6,082 nt of DNA from Nitratireductor sp. GTDB taxonomy: Bacteria; Pseudomonadota; Alphaproteobacteria; Rhizobiales; Rhizobiaceae. The notes below the pieces were generated by a model. The model saw nothing but the letters and a program-made list of their open reading frames with translations. It was not told where the DNA came from and did no database searches. The position numbers were made by a program, and so were the translations under genes. The stretch is from the NCBI GenBank assembly GCA_020441735.1, contig JAGRLQ010000225.1, positions 1-6,082 on the forward strand. The letters run 5' to 3'. Position 1 is the stretch's first letter. The number at the start of each line of letters is the position of its first letter. Shown piece after piece: positions 1-5,439 of the stretch.

Positions 1-404
1 TGTCGCTGGGCGCCGTCTTCGCCATGTTTGCCGCCTGGTATTACTGGTTCCCGAAGATGACCGGCTACATGTACAACTCCTTCATCGCCAAGACCCATTT
101 CTGGCTGACCTTCATCGGGGTGAACCTGGTGTTCTTCCCGCAGCACTTCCTGGGTCTTGCCGGCATGCCGCGCCGCTACATCGATTATCCCGATGCTTTC
201 GCCGGCTGGAATGCCGTCTCCTCCTGGGGCTCCTACATCTCCGGCTTTGCGGTGCTGATCTTCCTGTGGGGCATCATCGAGGCCTTCCAGAAGAAACGCC
301 TTGCCGGTGACAACCCGTGGGGTGAAGGTGCGACCACGCTGGAATGGCAGCTGCCTTCGCCGCCGCCGCATCACCAGTGGGAAACCCTGCCCAAGATCAA
401 GTAA
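1..404 (+). CDS. ctaD: Cytochrome c oxidase (aa3-type) subunit I, C-terminal part
   Basis: This is the 3' end of the catalytic heme-copper subunit of aa3 oxidase, which reduces O2 and pumps protons in the inner membrane. The reading frame is open from the left edge (first full codon at 3), so the start and the histidine ligands lie outside the window. About 133 residues remain. They contain the last two membrane helices: one around FFPQHFLGLAGMPRRY (roughly 93-180) and one following the WNAVSSWGSYIS stretch (roughly 207-290). The Arg-Arg pair of GMPRRY (codons 171-176) matches the family's conserved arginines that contact the heme propionates. The tail NPWGEGATTLEW followed by a proline-rich PSPPPHHQWETLPKIK end is typical of alphaproteobacterial CtaD. 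The visible part looks intact. ctaB follows 76 bases later with a hairpin between them. Identification is secure. Confidence 0.97.
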   Translation, partial: SLGAVFAMFAAWYYWFPKMTGYMYNSFIAKTHFWLTFIGVNLVFFPQHFLGLAGMPRRYIDYPDAFAGWNAVSSWGSYISGFAVLIFLWGIIEAFQKKRLAGDNPWGEGATTLEWQLPSPPPHHQWETLPKIK

Positions 405-421
405 GGCAGAAAAAGACAACG

Positions 422-444
422 CCGCCGGGGTTCTGCCCCGGCGG
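422..444 (+). terminator. GC-rich hairpin between ctaD and ctaB (possible attenuator or mRNA-stabilising stem)
   Basis: A perfect 9-bp inverted repeat, CCGCCGGGG (422-430) against CCCCGGCGG (436-444), encloses a 5-base TTCTG loop and begins 17 bases after the ctaD stop. An A-rich stretch precedes it. Only TTGG follows, so the U-tract expected of a strong intrinsic terminator is missing. Because ctaB and the rest of the cluster follow on the same strand, I infer partial termination, or a block to 3' exonucleases that protects the ctaD message, rather than full termination. Confidence 0.5.
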
Positions 445-480
445 TTGGCACATTTGCGAAGGGCTAGTCAGTAAACGGCA

Positions 481-1422
481 ATGGCGGAAATGTTTGAGAG
501 AGGCGAAAGTTCAGGCGCGGTGGCGGTATCGACTGCCATGCCGTCGGACTATTTCGAGCTTTTGAAGCCGCGTGTCATGCAGCTCGTTGTGTTTACCGCC
601 ATTTCCGGCCTGGTGATTGCCCCGGGCGAACTGCATCCGGTACTGGCGCTGATCGCCATCCTCTGCATCGCCATTGGCGCCGGTGCATCCGGTGCGCTCA
701 ACATGTGGTTCGATTCCGATATCGACGCGGTGATGACGCGCACGGCAAACCGCCCCATTCCCTCGGGCCGCGTCAGCCGGCAGGAGGCGCTTGCCTTCGG
801 CCTGACCTTGTCCTTCTTTTCCGTTTTCGTGCTCGGCGTGCTGGTCAACTGGCTGTCGGCAGGCCTGCTGGCCTTCACGATTTTCTTCTACGCTGTCATC
901 TATTCCATGTGGCTGAAGCGCTCGACACCGCAGAACATCGTCATCGGCGGTGCTGCCGGCGCTTTCCCGCCGATTATCGGCTGGGCGGCGGTTACCAACA
1001 CGGTATCGCTGGAAAGCCTTGCGCTGTTTGCCATCATCTTCATCTGGACGCCGCCGCACTTCTGGGCGCTCGCTTTGTTCAAGTCCGGCGACTATGAGAA
1101 GGTCGGCGTGCCGATGATGCCCAATGTGGTGGGTAACCGCTCGACCCAGAACCAGATTTTTGCCTACGCGCTGCTGCTCGCACCTGTCGGCGTGCTGCCT
1201 TATCTGATGGGGTTTGCGGGCCTTGCCTATGGCATTGTTTCCGGTGCTGCGGGTGCGGCCTTTGTCTGGTTTGCCTTCCGCTGCTGGAAGATGCCTTCCG
1301 ATGACAAGGCAATGGTTCCGGCCAAACGGTTGTTTGCCTTTTCCATCGTCTATCTGTTCGTGCTGTTTGGTACGCTGATCCTGGAAGCCGCCCTGCCGGG
1401 GCTGGCCGCATTGCTGGGTTAG
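481..1422 (+). CDS. ctaB: Protoheme IX farnesyltransferase (heme O synthase)
   Basis: The enzyme transfers a farnesyl group from farnesyl diphosphate to the 2-vinyl group of heme b, giving heme O, the precursor of heme A for the aa3 oxidase. It is an integral inner-membrane protein of the UbiA prenyltransferase family. The 313-residue product is close to the usual length and is mostly hydrophobic, with up to nine spans. The family's first Asp-rich motif is NMWFDSDID (residues 74-82), followed by MTRTANRPIPSGR. The second conserved region is YSMWLKRSTPQN (141-152), followed by IGGAAGAFPPIIGW. The conserved core begins at DYFELLKPRVM (23-33). The start is uncertain. ATG 481 is the first ATG after an in-frame stop at 472, but no clear Shine-Dalgarno precedes it, and ATG 490 or ATG 538 (MPSDYFELL) are possible. 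CoxF begins 9 bases after the stop. Confidence 0.95.
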   Translation: MAEMFERGESSGAVAVSTAMPSDYFELLKPRVMQLVVFTAISGLVIAPGELHPVLALIAILCIAIGAGASGALNMWFDSDIDAVMTRTANRPIPSGRVSRQEALAFGLTLSFFSVFVLGVLVNWLSAGLLAFTIFFYAVIYSMWLKRSTPQNIVIGGAAGAFPPIIGWAAVTNTVSLESLALFAIIFIWTPPHFWALALFKSGDYEKVGVPMMPNVVGNRSTQNQIFAYALLLAPVGVLPYLMGFAGLAYGIVSGAAGAAFVWFAFRCWKMPSDDKAMVPAKRLFAFSIVYLFVLFGTLILEAALPGLAALLG

Positions 1423-1425
1423 GGG
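1421..1425 (+). promoter_or_regulatory. Ribosome binding site of coxF
   Basis: AGGGG lies six bases before ATG 1432 and overlaps the ctaB TAG stop (1420-1422). It supports 1432 as a genuine start for the small gene and suggests that ribosomes ending ctaB can reinitiate there. Confidence 0.6.
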
Positions 1426-1431
1426 CAGACC

Positions 1432-1605
1432 ATGACGAAACCCCAGCAACTTGCCGATGACGGCGAAATGGAACTCAAACGCCGCAAGGCGCAGCGTGCG
1501 CGCAATGTCGCCATCGCGCTTGCGCTCGGCGCTTTCGTCATCCTTCTCTATGTGGCGACATGGTCGAAACTTGGCGTCAACGCCGTGGTAAGGCCGACCT
1601 TGTGA
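1432..1605 (+). CDS. coxF: CoxF-like small single-span membrane protein of the cytochrome oxidase cluster
   Basis: A 57-codon frame begins ATG ACG AAA at 1432 and ends at TGA 1603-1605. The product has a charged N-terminal third (about residues 9-25, with ELKRRKAQRAR), one hydrophobic span (about 26-44, NVAIALALGAFVILLYVAT) and a short tail, WSKLGVNAVVRPTL. This basic-then-hydrophobic layout with a closing arginine-proline-leucine type tail resembles the short CoxF proteins found between ctaB and ctaG in rhizobia. The positive-inside rule predicts a cytoplasmic N-terminus. A good Shine-Dalgarno, AGGGG (1421-1425), lies six bases before the ATG and overlaps the ctaB stop. The stop shares one base with the ctaG start, which suggests translational coupling. 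No biochemical function is established that I know of. A role in oxidase assembly is inferred from position only. Confidence 0.85.
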   Translation: MTKPQQLADDGEMELKRRKAQRARNVAIALALGAFVILLYVATWSKLGVNAVVRPTL

Positions 1606-2243
1606 TGCCCACGCCGGAAAACCACACTCCGAAAGATGACCGGTCGCAACGCGCCAACCGCCGGATTGCGGTTGCCTGCGTGTCAGCGGTTGCCGGCATG
1701 GTGGGCATGGCCTACGCCGCCGTCCCCCTCTACGACATGTTCTGCCGGGTAACGGGCTATGCCGGCACGACCCAGGTGGCGGTCAATTCCGAAGGCATCC
1801 GCATTATCGACCGCGAGGTGAAAGTGCGTTTCGATGCCAACATCGAAAAGGGCTTCAACTGGGATTTCGCCCCGGTTCAACGCGATGTAACGCTAAAGCT
1901 GGGGGAAACCCGTCAGATCGCCTATCGCGCCAGGAACCTCGGCAACAAGCCGATGACCGGCACGGCCACCTTCAACGTCACGCCGCAATCGGCTGGCGCC
2001 TATTTCAACAAGATCGAGTGTTTCTGTTTCACCGAAACCACGCTGCAGCCCGGCGAGGAACTGATCATGCCGGTGGTGTTCTTTGTCGACCCCGACATGG
2101 CGGATACGCAGGAAACCGCGAACATCCACACAATCACGCTTTCCTACACCTTTTTTGAGCAGGAAGCTGAGGAAAAACCGCTTGCCGTCCTCAAGAAACC
2201 CGGGGATGGCAAAACCAGCGGGGAACCGGAAAACAGACTTTGA
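1605..2243 (+). CDS. ctaG: Cytochrome c oxidase assembly protein CtaG (Cox11 family copper chaperone)
   Basis: CtaG/Cox11 delivers copper to the CuB centre of subunit I. The 212-residue product has one membrane anchor at about residues 21-40 (IAVACVSAVAGMVGMAYAAV) and then a periplasmic domain. The family's cysteines are present: C47 in YDMFCRVTGYAG, and C139 and C141 in the copper-binding ECFCF motif. FNWDF (84-88) and the beta-rich stretch ending NIHTITLSYTFF also fit. I chose ATG 1605 over an in-frame ATG at 1560, because the earlier start would run through the coxF frame and add 15 residues not expected in the family. ATG 1605 overlaps the coxF TGA as TGATG, and AAGG at 1590-1593 is a plausible ribosome site. 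The C-terminal tail, after about residue 185, is Lys/Glu/Pro-rich and probably flexible. Length and motifs are normal for the family. Confidence 0.95.
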   Translation: MPTPENHTPKDDRSQRANRRIAVACVSAVAGMVGMAYAAVPLYDMFCRVTGYAGTTQVAVNSEGIRIIDREVKVRFDANIEKGFNWDFAPVQRDVTLKLGETRQIAYRARNLGNKPMTGTATFNVTPQSAGAYFNKIECFCFTETTLQPGEELIMPVVFFVDPDMADTQETANIHTITLSYTFFEQEAEEKPLAVLKKPGDGKTSGEPENRL

Positions 2244-2254
2244 AATTGAGAATG

Positions 2255-2272
2255 CCTGCGGTAAGACGCAGG
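2255..2272 (+). other. Small hairpin in the ctaG-ctaE gap
   Basis: CCTGCG (2255-2260) and CGCAGG (2267-2272) form a perfect 6-bp stem around a GTAAGA loop in the 48-base gap between ctaG and ctaE. GGGATTAT follows, so it is not an intrinsic terminator. It ends just before the GGGAG ribosome site of ctaE (2281-2285). A role in mRNA processing, stability or translation is possible but unproven, and a stem this short can arise by chance. Confidence 0.3.
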
Positions 2273-2291
2273 GGGATTATGGGAGCTGAAC

Positions 2292-3167
2292 ATGGCTGAC
2301 ACGCATAACGTAAATCACGATTATCACATCATCGATCCGAGCCCATGGCCGCTGATCGGCGCTATCGGCGGACTGCTGACGGCAATCGGCGGCGTGGCCT
2401 ACATGCGCTGGATCGACGGACGCGAATTCTCCATTGGCAGCATGGACATTGCCAATCCCTGGCTGTTGTTCGTCGGCCTTCTGATTGTGCTCTACACCAT
2501 GTTCGCCTGGTGGAGCGACACGGTGAAGGAAGCCCATTCCGGTCACCACACCCGCGTCGTCTCCATGCATCTGCGCTACGGAATGCTGTTGTTCATCGCT
2601 TCGGAAGTGATGTTCTTTGTTGCCTGGTTCTGGGCATTCTTCGATGCCAGTATTTATGCCGGCGAGGCACAGCAGGTGGCGCGTAGCGAGTTTACCGGCG
2701 GCGTCTGGCCACCGCAGGGTATCGAGGTGCTCGACCCGCTGCACCTGCCGCTGTTCAACACCATTATTTTGCTGCTCTCCGGTACCACCGTGACCTGGGC
2801 GCACCATGCACTGCTCCACAACGAGCGCGGCATGCTGAAGCTGATGCTGGCCCTGACCGTGGCACTCGGCATCCTGTTCTCTTATGTCCAGGGCTATGAG
2901 TACGCCCATGCGCCGTTCGCCTTCAAGGACTCGATCTATGGCTCCACCTTCTTCATGGCGACCGGTTTCCACGGTTTCCACGTGCTGGTAGGAACGATCT
3001 TCCTGATCGTCTGCCTCATCCGCGCCATGGCCGGTCACTTCAGCCCGCAGCAGCATTTCGGTTTCGAGGCTGCTGCCTGGTACTGGCACTTCGTTGACGT
3101 TGTGTGGCTGTTCCTGTTCTTTGCCATCTATCTGTGGGGTTCGTGGGGCGCCACCATCGCCCACTGA
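2292..3167 (+). CDS. ctaE: Cytochrome c oxidase subunit III
   Basis: Subunit III binds subunit I, holds lipids and keeps the oxidase stable during turnover. It carries no metal centre. The product is 291 residues with seven predicted membrane spans, at about 21-38, 56-73, 94-117, 153-173, 181-199, 217-244 and 262-283. The N-terminus, NHDYHIIDPSPWPLIGA, is typical of the alphaproteobacterial form. Conserved family features include LRYGMLLFIASEVMFF with the buried glutamate E105, the GVWPPQGIEVLDP loop, TTVTWAHHAL, the TGFHGFHVLVG stretch, and the final YWHFVDVVWLFLF helix. GGGAG at 2281-2285 lies six bases before ATG 2292 and supports the start. Nothing is truncated. The gene sits 48 bases after ctaG and is followed by a strong hairpin, which suggests that the oxidase transcript partly ends here. 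Confidence 0.97.
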   Translation: MADTHNVNHDYHIIDPSPWPLIGAIGGLLTAIGGVAYMRWIDGREFSIGSMDIANPWLLFVGLLIVLYTMFAWWSDTVKEAHSGHHTRVVSMHLRYGMLLFIASEVMFFVAWFWAFFDASIYAGEAQQVARSEFTGGVWPPQGIEVLDPLHLPLFNTIILLLSGTTVTWAHHALLHNERGMLKLMLALTVALGILFSYVQGYEYAHAPFAFKDSIYGSTFFMATGFHGFHVLVGTIFLIVCLIRAMAGHFSPQQHFGFEAAAWYWHFVDVVWLFLFFAIYLWGSWGATIAH

Positions 3168-3189
3168 TCCGGCAAGACTGCTTTCAAGA

Positions 3190-3224
3190 GCGGGCGGCTT
3201 GGGGAGAACCGGGTCGCCCGTTTT
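3190..3224 (+). terminator. Rho-independent terminator-like hairpin after ctaE
   Basis: A stem of 13 consecutive pairs joins 3190-3202 to 3209-3221 around a GGAGAA loop. It pairs CGGGCG with CGCCCG at the base and includes G-T wobbles (3190/3221, 3197/3214, 3199/3212 and 3200/3211). TTTT follows at 3221-3224, then CAATTCTGTTT. It begins 22 bases after the ctaE stop. Short U-runs like this are common for terminators in GC-rich alphaproteobacteria. It probably ends a good share of the oxidase transcripts. With only 28 bases left before the DUF983 start, read-through may feed the downstream genes. Confidence 0.7.
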
Positions 3225-3252
3225 CAATTCTGTTTGAAGAAAGACAGCATTA

Positions 3253-3660
3253 ATGGCGAAAAAGACCAAACCCGTTGAAGATCAGGCCCACTATCCCGAA
3301 CAGTCCGTGATGGCAGTCGGCATGGCGGGCCGCTGCCCGCGCTGTGGTGAGGGGCGCCTTTACAAGTCTTTGCTGCGGCCGGTCGACCGCTGCGCGATTT
3401 GCGGTCTCGACATGTCCTTTGCCGAGGAGGGCGACGGCCCCGCCGTGCTGGTGATCCTGCTGCTTGGCGGCATTGTGGCGGGTCTGGCACTTGCCTTCGA
3501 GACCCTGTTCCATCCGCCGGTCTGGCTGCATGTCATCATCTGGCTTCCGGTCACCTTCGCGCTGTCGATCTACTTCCTGCGTGCCATGAAGGGCATCATG
3601 ATTGCCTCGCAATACAAGACCAAGGCGGCCGAAGGGCAGTTGGACAATTCGGATACATAG
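3253..3660 (+). CDS. DUF983 family zinc-ribbon membrane protein
   Basis: The 135-residue protein starts with a soluble part holding two cysteine pairs, CPRC (C28, C31) and CAIC (C47, C50), spaced as in a zinc ribbon. It continues with the family-typical DMSFAEEGDGPAVLVI stretch. Two hydrophobic spans follow, at about 63-85 (AVLVILLLGGIVAGLALAFE) and 89-111 (VWLHVIIWLPVTFALSIYFL), and the tail is polar. This is the DUF983 layout. Its molecular function is not established. Its place between ctaE and the SURF1 gene suggests a part in oxidase maturation, perhaps metal or heme handling, but that is inference. ATG 3253 has only a weak purine-rich site upstream (GAAGAAAGA, 3236-3244). The SURF1 start follows three bases after the stop, so the two are almost certainly co-transcribed. 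Confidence 0.9.
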   Translation: MAKKTKPVEDQAHYPEQSVMAVGMAGRCPRCGEGRLYKSLLRPVDRCAICGLDMSFAEEGDGPAVLVILLLGGIVAGLALAFETLFHPPVWLHVIIWLPVTFALSIYFLRAMKGIMIASQYKTKAAEGQLDNSDT

Positions 3661-3663
3661 CCG

Positions 3664-4404
3664 ATGAGCAGGCCCACACTGGTTATTCTGCTGGCGGTAC
3701 TTGCAGGCCTTGCCGTGCTTTGCGCGCTGGGCTCCTGGCAGGTTCAGCGGCTCTACTGGAAAGAGGGTCTGCTGGCGACCATCGAGGCGCGCATTTCCGC
3801 CGAACCGCGGCCACTCGGCGAAGCTGTGGCCATGCTGGAGGATGGTGGCGACATCGAATACATCCCGGTTCATCTGGAAGGCCGGTTCCTGCATGATGGT
3901 GAGCAGCATTTCTTTGCCACCCACAAGGGGGCTTCCGGCTGGTATGTCTATACGCCACTGGAACTGGCGGACGGCTCCGGCATCGTCTTCGTCAATCGCG
4001 GTTTTGTTCCCTATGACCGCAAGGATGTTGCGACCCGCAGCGAAGGGCAGATAGCTGGTGAAGTGGAGATCACCGGTCTTGCCCGTACTGCACCCGGCGA
4101 AAAACCGTCATCGGTCGTGCCCGACAATGATCCGGAAAAAAACGTCTACTACTGGAAAGACCTTGCAGGCATGTCGGCCCGGGCGGGCTTCAATATGCCC
4201 GGCAAGGTCGTCCGGATGTTCGTCGATGCCGATGACGAGCCCAATCCCGGCGGTCTGCCGGTCGGCGGCGTCACCATGATCGACCTTCCCAACAACCATC
4301 TGCAATATGCGATTACCTGGTTCGGGCTTGCGCTTGCCCTGCTTGGCGTTGGCGGCCGTTTCCTGTACGCACGCATGGTGAGCGAAAGGAAGACGGTGCG
4401 CTGA
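3664..4404 (+). CDS. SURF1 family cytochrome oxidase assembly protein
   Basis: SURF1 (Shy1 in yeast) helps insert heme a into subunit I. The 246-residue product has the family architecture: an N-terminal span (about residues 5-23), a large periplasmic domain, and a C-terminal span (about 216-236). Motifs seen are GSWQVQRLYWKEGL (23-36) just after the first span, the central VNRGFVP (N111 to P116), and NNHLQYAITWFGLALALLG at the second span. The heme-binding role is family knowledge and was not tested here. The start at ATG 3664 is three bases after the DUF983 stop and has a weak ribosome site, so translational coupling is likely. Its TGA overlaps the ispH ATG by one base. Length is normal and no damage is seen. 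The bacterial symbol varies between lineages, so none is given. Confidence 0.94.
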   Translation: MSRPTLVILLAVLAGLAVLCALGSWQVQRLYWKEGLLATIEARISAEPRPLGEAVAMLEDGGDIEYIPVHLEGRFLHDGEQHFFATHKGASGWYVYTPLELADGSGIVFVNRGFVPYDRKDVATRSEGQIAGEVEITGLARTAPGEKPSSVVPDNDPEKNVYYWKDLAGMSARAGFNMPGKVVRMFVDADDEPNPGGLPVGGVTMIDLPNNHLQYAITWFGLALALLGVGGRFLYARMVSERKTVR

Positions 4405-5438
4405 TGAGTGCCGGAAGCGGAAATGGCGCGGGAAATGGTCTGGAATCCGGCAGGGCAGGCGAGCGCGTATTGCGGCTTTGCGGGCCAAGGGGCTTTTGCG
4501 CCGGTGTCGACCGCGCCATCCAGATGGTCGTGCTGGCACTGAAGAAATACGGCCCACCGGTCTATGTCCGCCACGAGATCGTCCACAATCGCTATGTGGT
4601 CGAAGGTCTCGAAGCCAAGGGAGCGGTGTTCGTCAAGGAATTGGACCAGATTCCGCCCACTTCCCAACCGGTGATCTTTTCTGCCCATGGCGTTCCGAAG
4701 TCCGTTCCCGCCGATGCCGAAAGCCGCAATCTGCTTTATCTCGATGCTACCTGTCCGCTCGTTTCCAAGGTGCACAAACAGGCGCTGCGTCACATCCGCA
4801 ATGGCCGCCATGTACTGCTGATCGGCCATGCCGGCCATCCCGAGGTAATCGGCACCAAGGGCCAGGTTTCTGCTGGTGACATGACGTTGATTGAATCGGT
4901 GGAAGATGCCGCAGGCTACCTGCCTGCCGATCCCGGCAAGCTCGGCTACGTCACACAGACCACCTTGTCGGTGGAGGACACGGCAGCGATCCTGCGGGCG
5001 CTGAAAGAACGTTTTCCGGCACTGGCGGACCCGGCAGCCGAATCCATCTGCTATGCCACGACCAACCGCCAGGAAGCGGTCAAACTGGCTGCATCTGGCG
5101 CAGATTATTTTCTGATCGTCGGCGCGCCGAACTCGTCGAATTCCATGCGTCTGGTAGAGGTCGCGCGCAATGCGGGCGCGAAAAAGGCATTGCTGGTTCA
5201 GGGCGCCCACGAGATTCCCTGGGGCGAATTGGAGAGTGCGCGGGTCATCGGATTGTCGGCGGGAGCTTCCGCGCCGGAAATCCTGGTCAACGGCATCATC
5301 GAGGCATTCCGAGAGCGCTGGCCGACAAAGGTTGAACTCGCTGAAACCGTCCGCGAAGACGAGGAGTTTCCTGTTGCCCGCGATCTGAGGGACGCTGAAC
5401 TGAGCGCCGGCGACATGGCTTTTGTGAACGGAGAATAG
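4404..5438 (+). CDS. ispH: 4-hydroxy-3-methylbut-2-enyl diphosphate reductase
   Basis: IspH (formerly LytB) is a cytoplasmic iron-sulfur enzyme that converts HMBPP to IPP and DMAPP in the last step of the MEP pathway. The three cluster-binding cysteines are present: C32 (PRGFCAGVDRA), C117 (DATCPLVSKVH) and C216 (SICYATTNRQ). The substrate-binding residues also match: H61 (IVHNRYVV), H95 (SAHGV), H145 and E147 (GHPEV), S244-S245-N246 (NSSNS) and S289 (SAGASAPE). At 344 residues it is slightly long because of a Gly/Asn/Ser-rich N-terminal extension of about 20 residues before VLRLCGPRGFC. ATG 4404 overlaps the SURF1 stop as TGATG, has AAGGAAG upstream (4386-4392), and is the only in-frame ATG near the conserved start. 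The C-terminus runs some 50 residues past the SAGASAPE motif. The reading frame is complete. Confidence 0.97.
   Translation: MSAGSGNGAGNGLESGRAGERVLRLCGPRGFCAGVDRAIQMVVLALKKYGPPVYVRHEIVHNRYVVEGLEAKGAVFVKELDQIPPTSQPVIFSAHGVPKSVPADAESRNLLYLDATCPLVSKVHKQALRHIRNGRHVLLIGHAGHPEVIGTKGQVSAGDMTLIESVEDAAGYLPADPGKLGYVTQTTLSVEDTAAILRALKERFPALADPAAESICYATTNRQEAVKLAASGADYFLIVGAPNSSNSMRLVEVARNAGAKKALLVQGAHEIPWGELESARVIGLSAGASAPEILVNGIIEAFRERWPTKVELAETVREDEEFPVARDLRDAELSAGDMAFVNGE
5430..5433 (+). promoter_or_regulatory. Ribosome binding site of thrB
   Basis: GGAG, within the last ispH codons (AACGGAGAATAG), lies six bases before TTG 5440. It decides the TTG start, since no ATG stands at the conserved N-terminus of this gene. 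Confidence 0.65.
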
Positions 5439-5439
5439 T

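Noticed and set aside
344..565. Short + strand frame bridging ctaD and ctaB
   Set aside because: It overlaps the ctaD end and the ctaB start out of frame, runs through the 422-444 hairpin, and encodes no recognisable protein.
511..1449. Long open frame on the - strand opposite ctaB (312 codons)
   Set aside because: It is antisense to a confidently identified gene. Its translation is rich in Arg, Gln, Gly and His with no recognisable motif, as expected for the reverse frame of a GC-rich gene with biased codon use.
1560..1604. Upstream in-frame ATG that would lengthen ctaG by 15 residues
   Set aside because: The extra residues (METWRQRRGKADLV type) lie wholly inside the coxF frame, and ATG 1605 gives the normal CtaG start with a TGATG overlap.
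2277..3269. Long open frame on the - strand opposite ctaE (330 codons)
   Set aside because: It spans the whole of ctaE and the hairpin after it, and its composition is that of a mirror frame. No ribosome site or family motif was seen.
4149..5210. Long open frame on the - strand opposite the SURF1 gene and ispH (353 codons)
   Set aside because: It crosses two well-supported genes antisense and has no recognisable domain. It is explained by codon bias on the coding strand.
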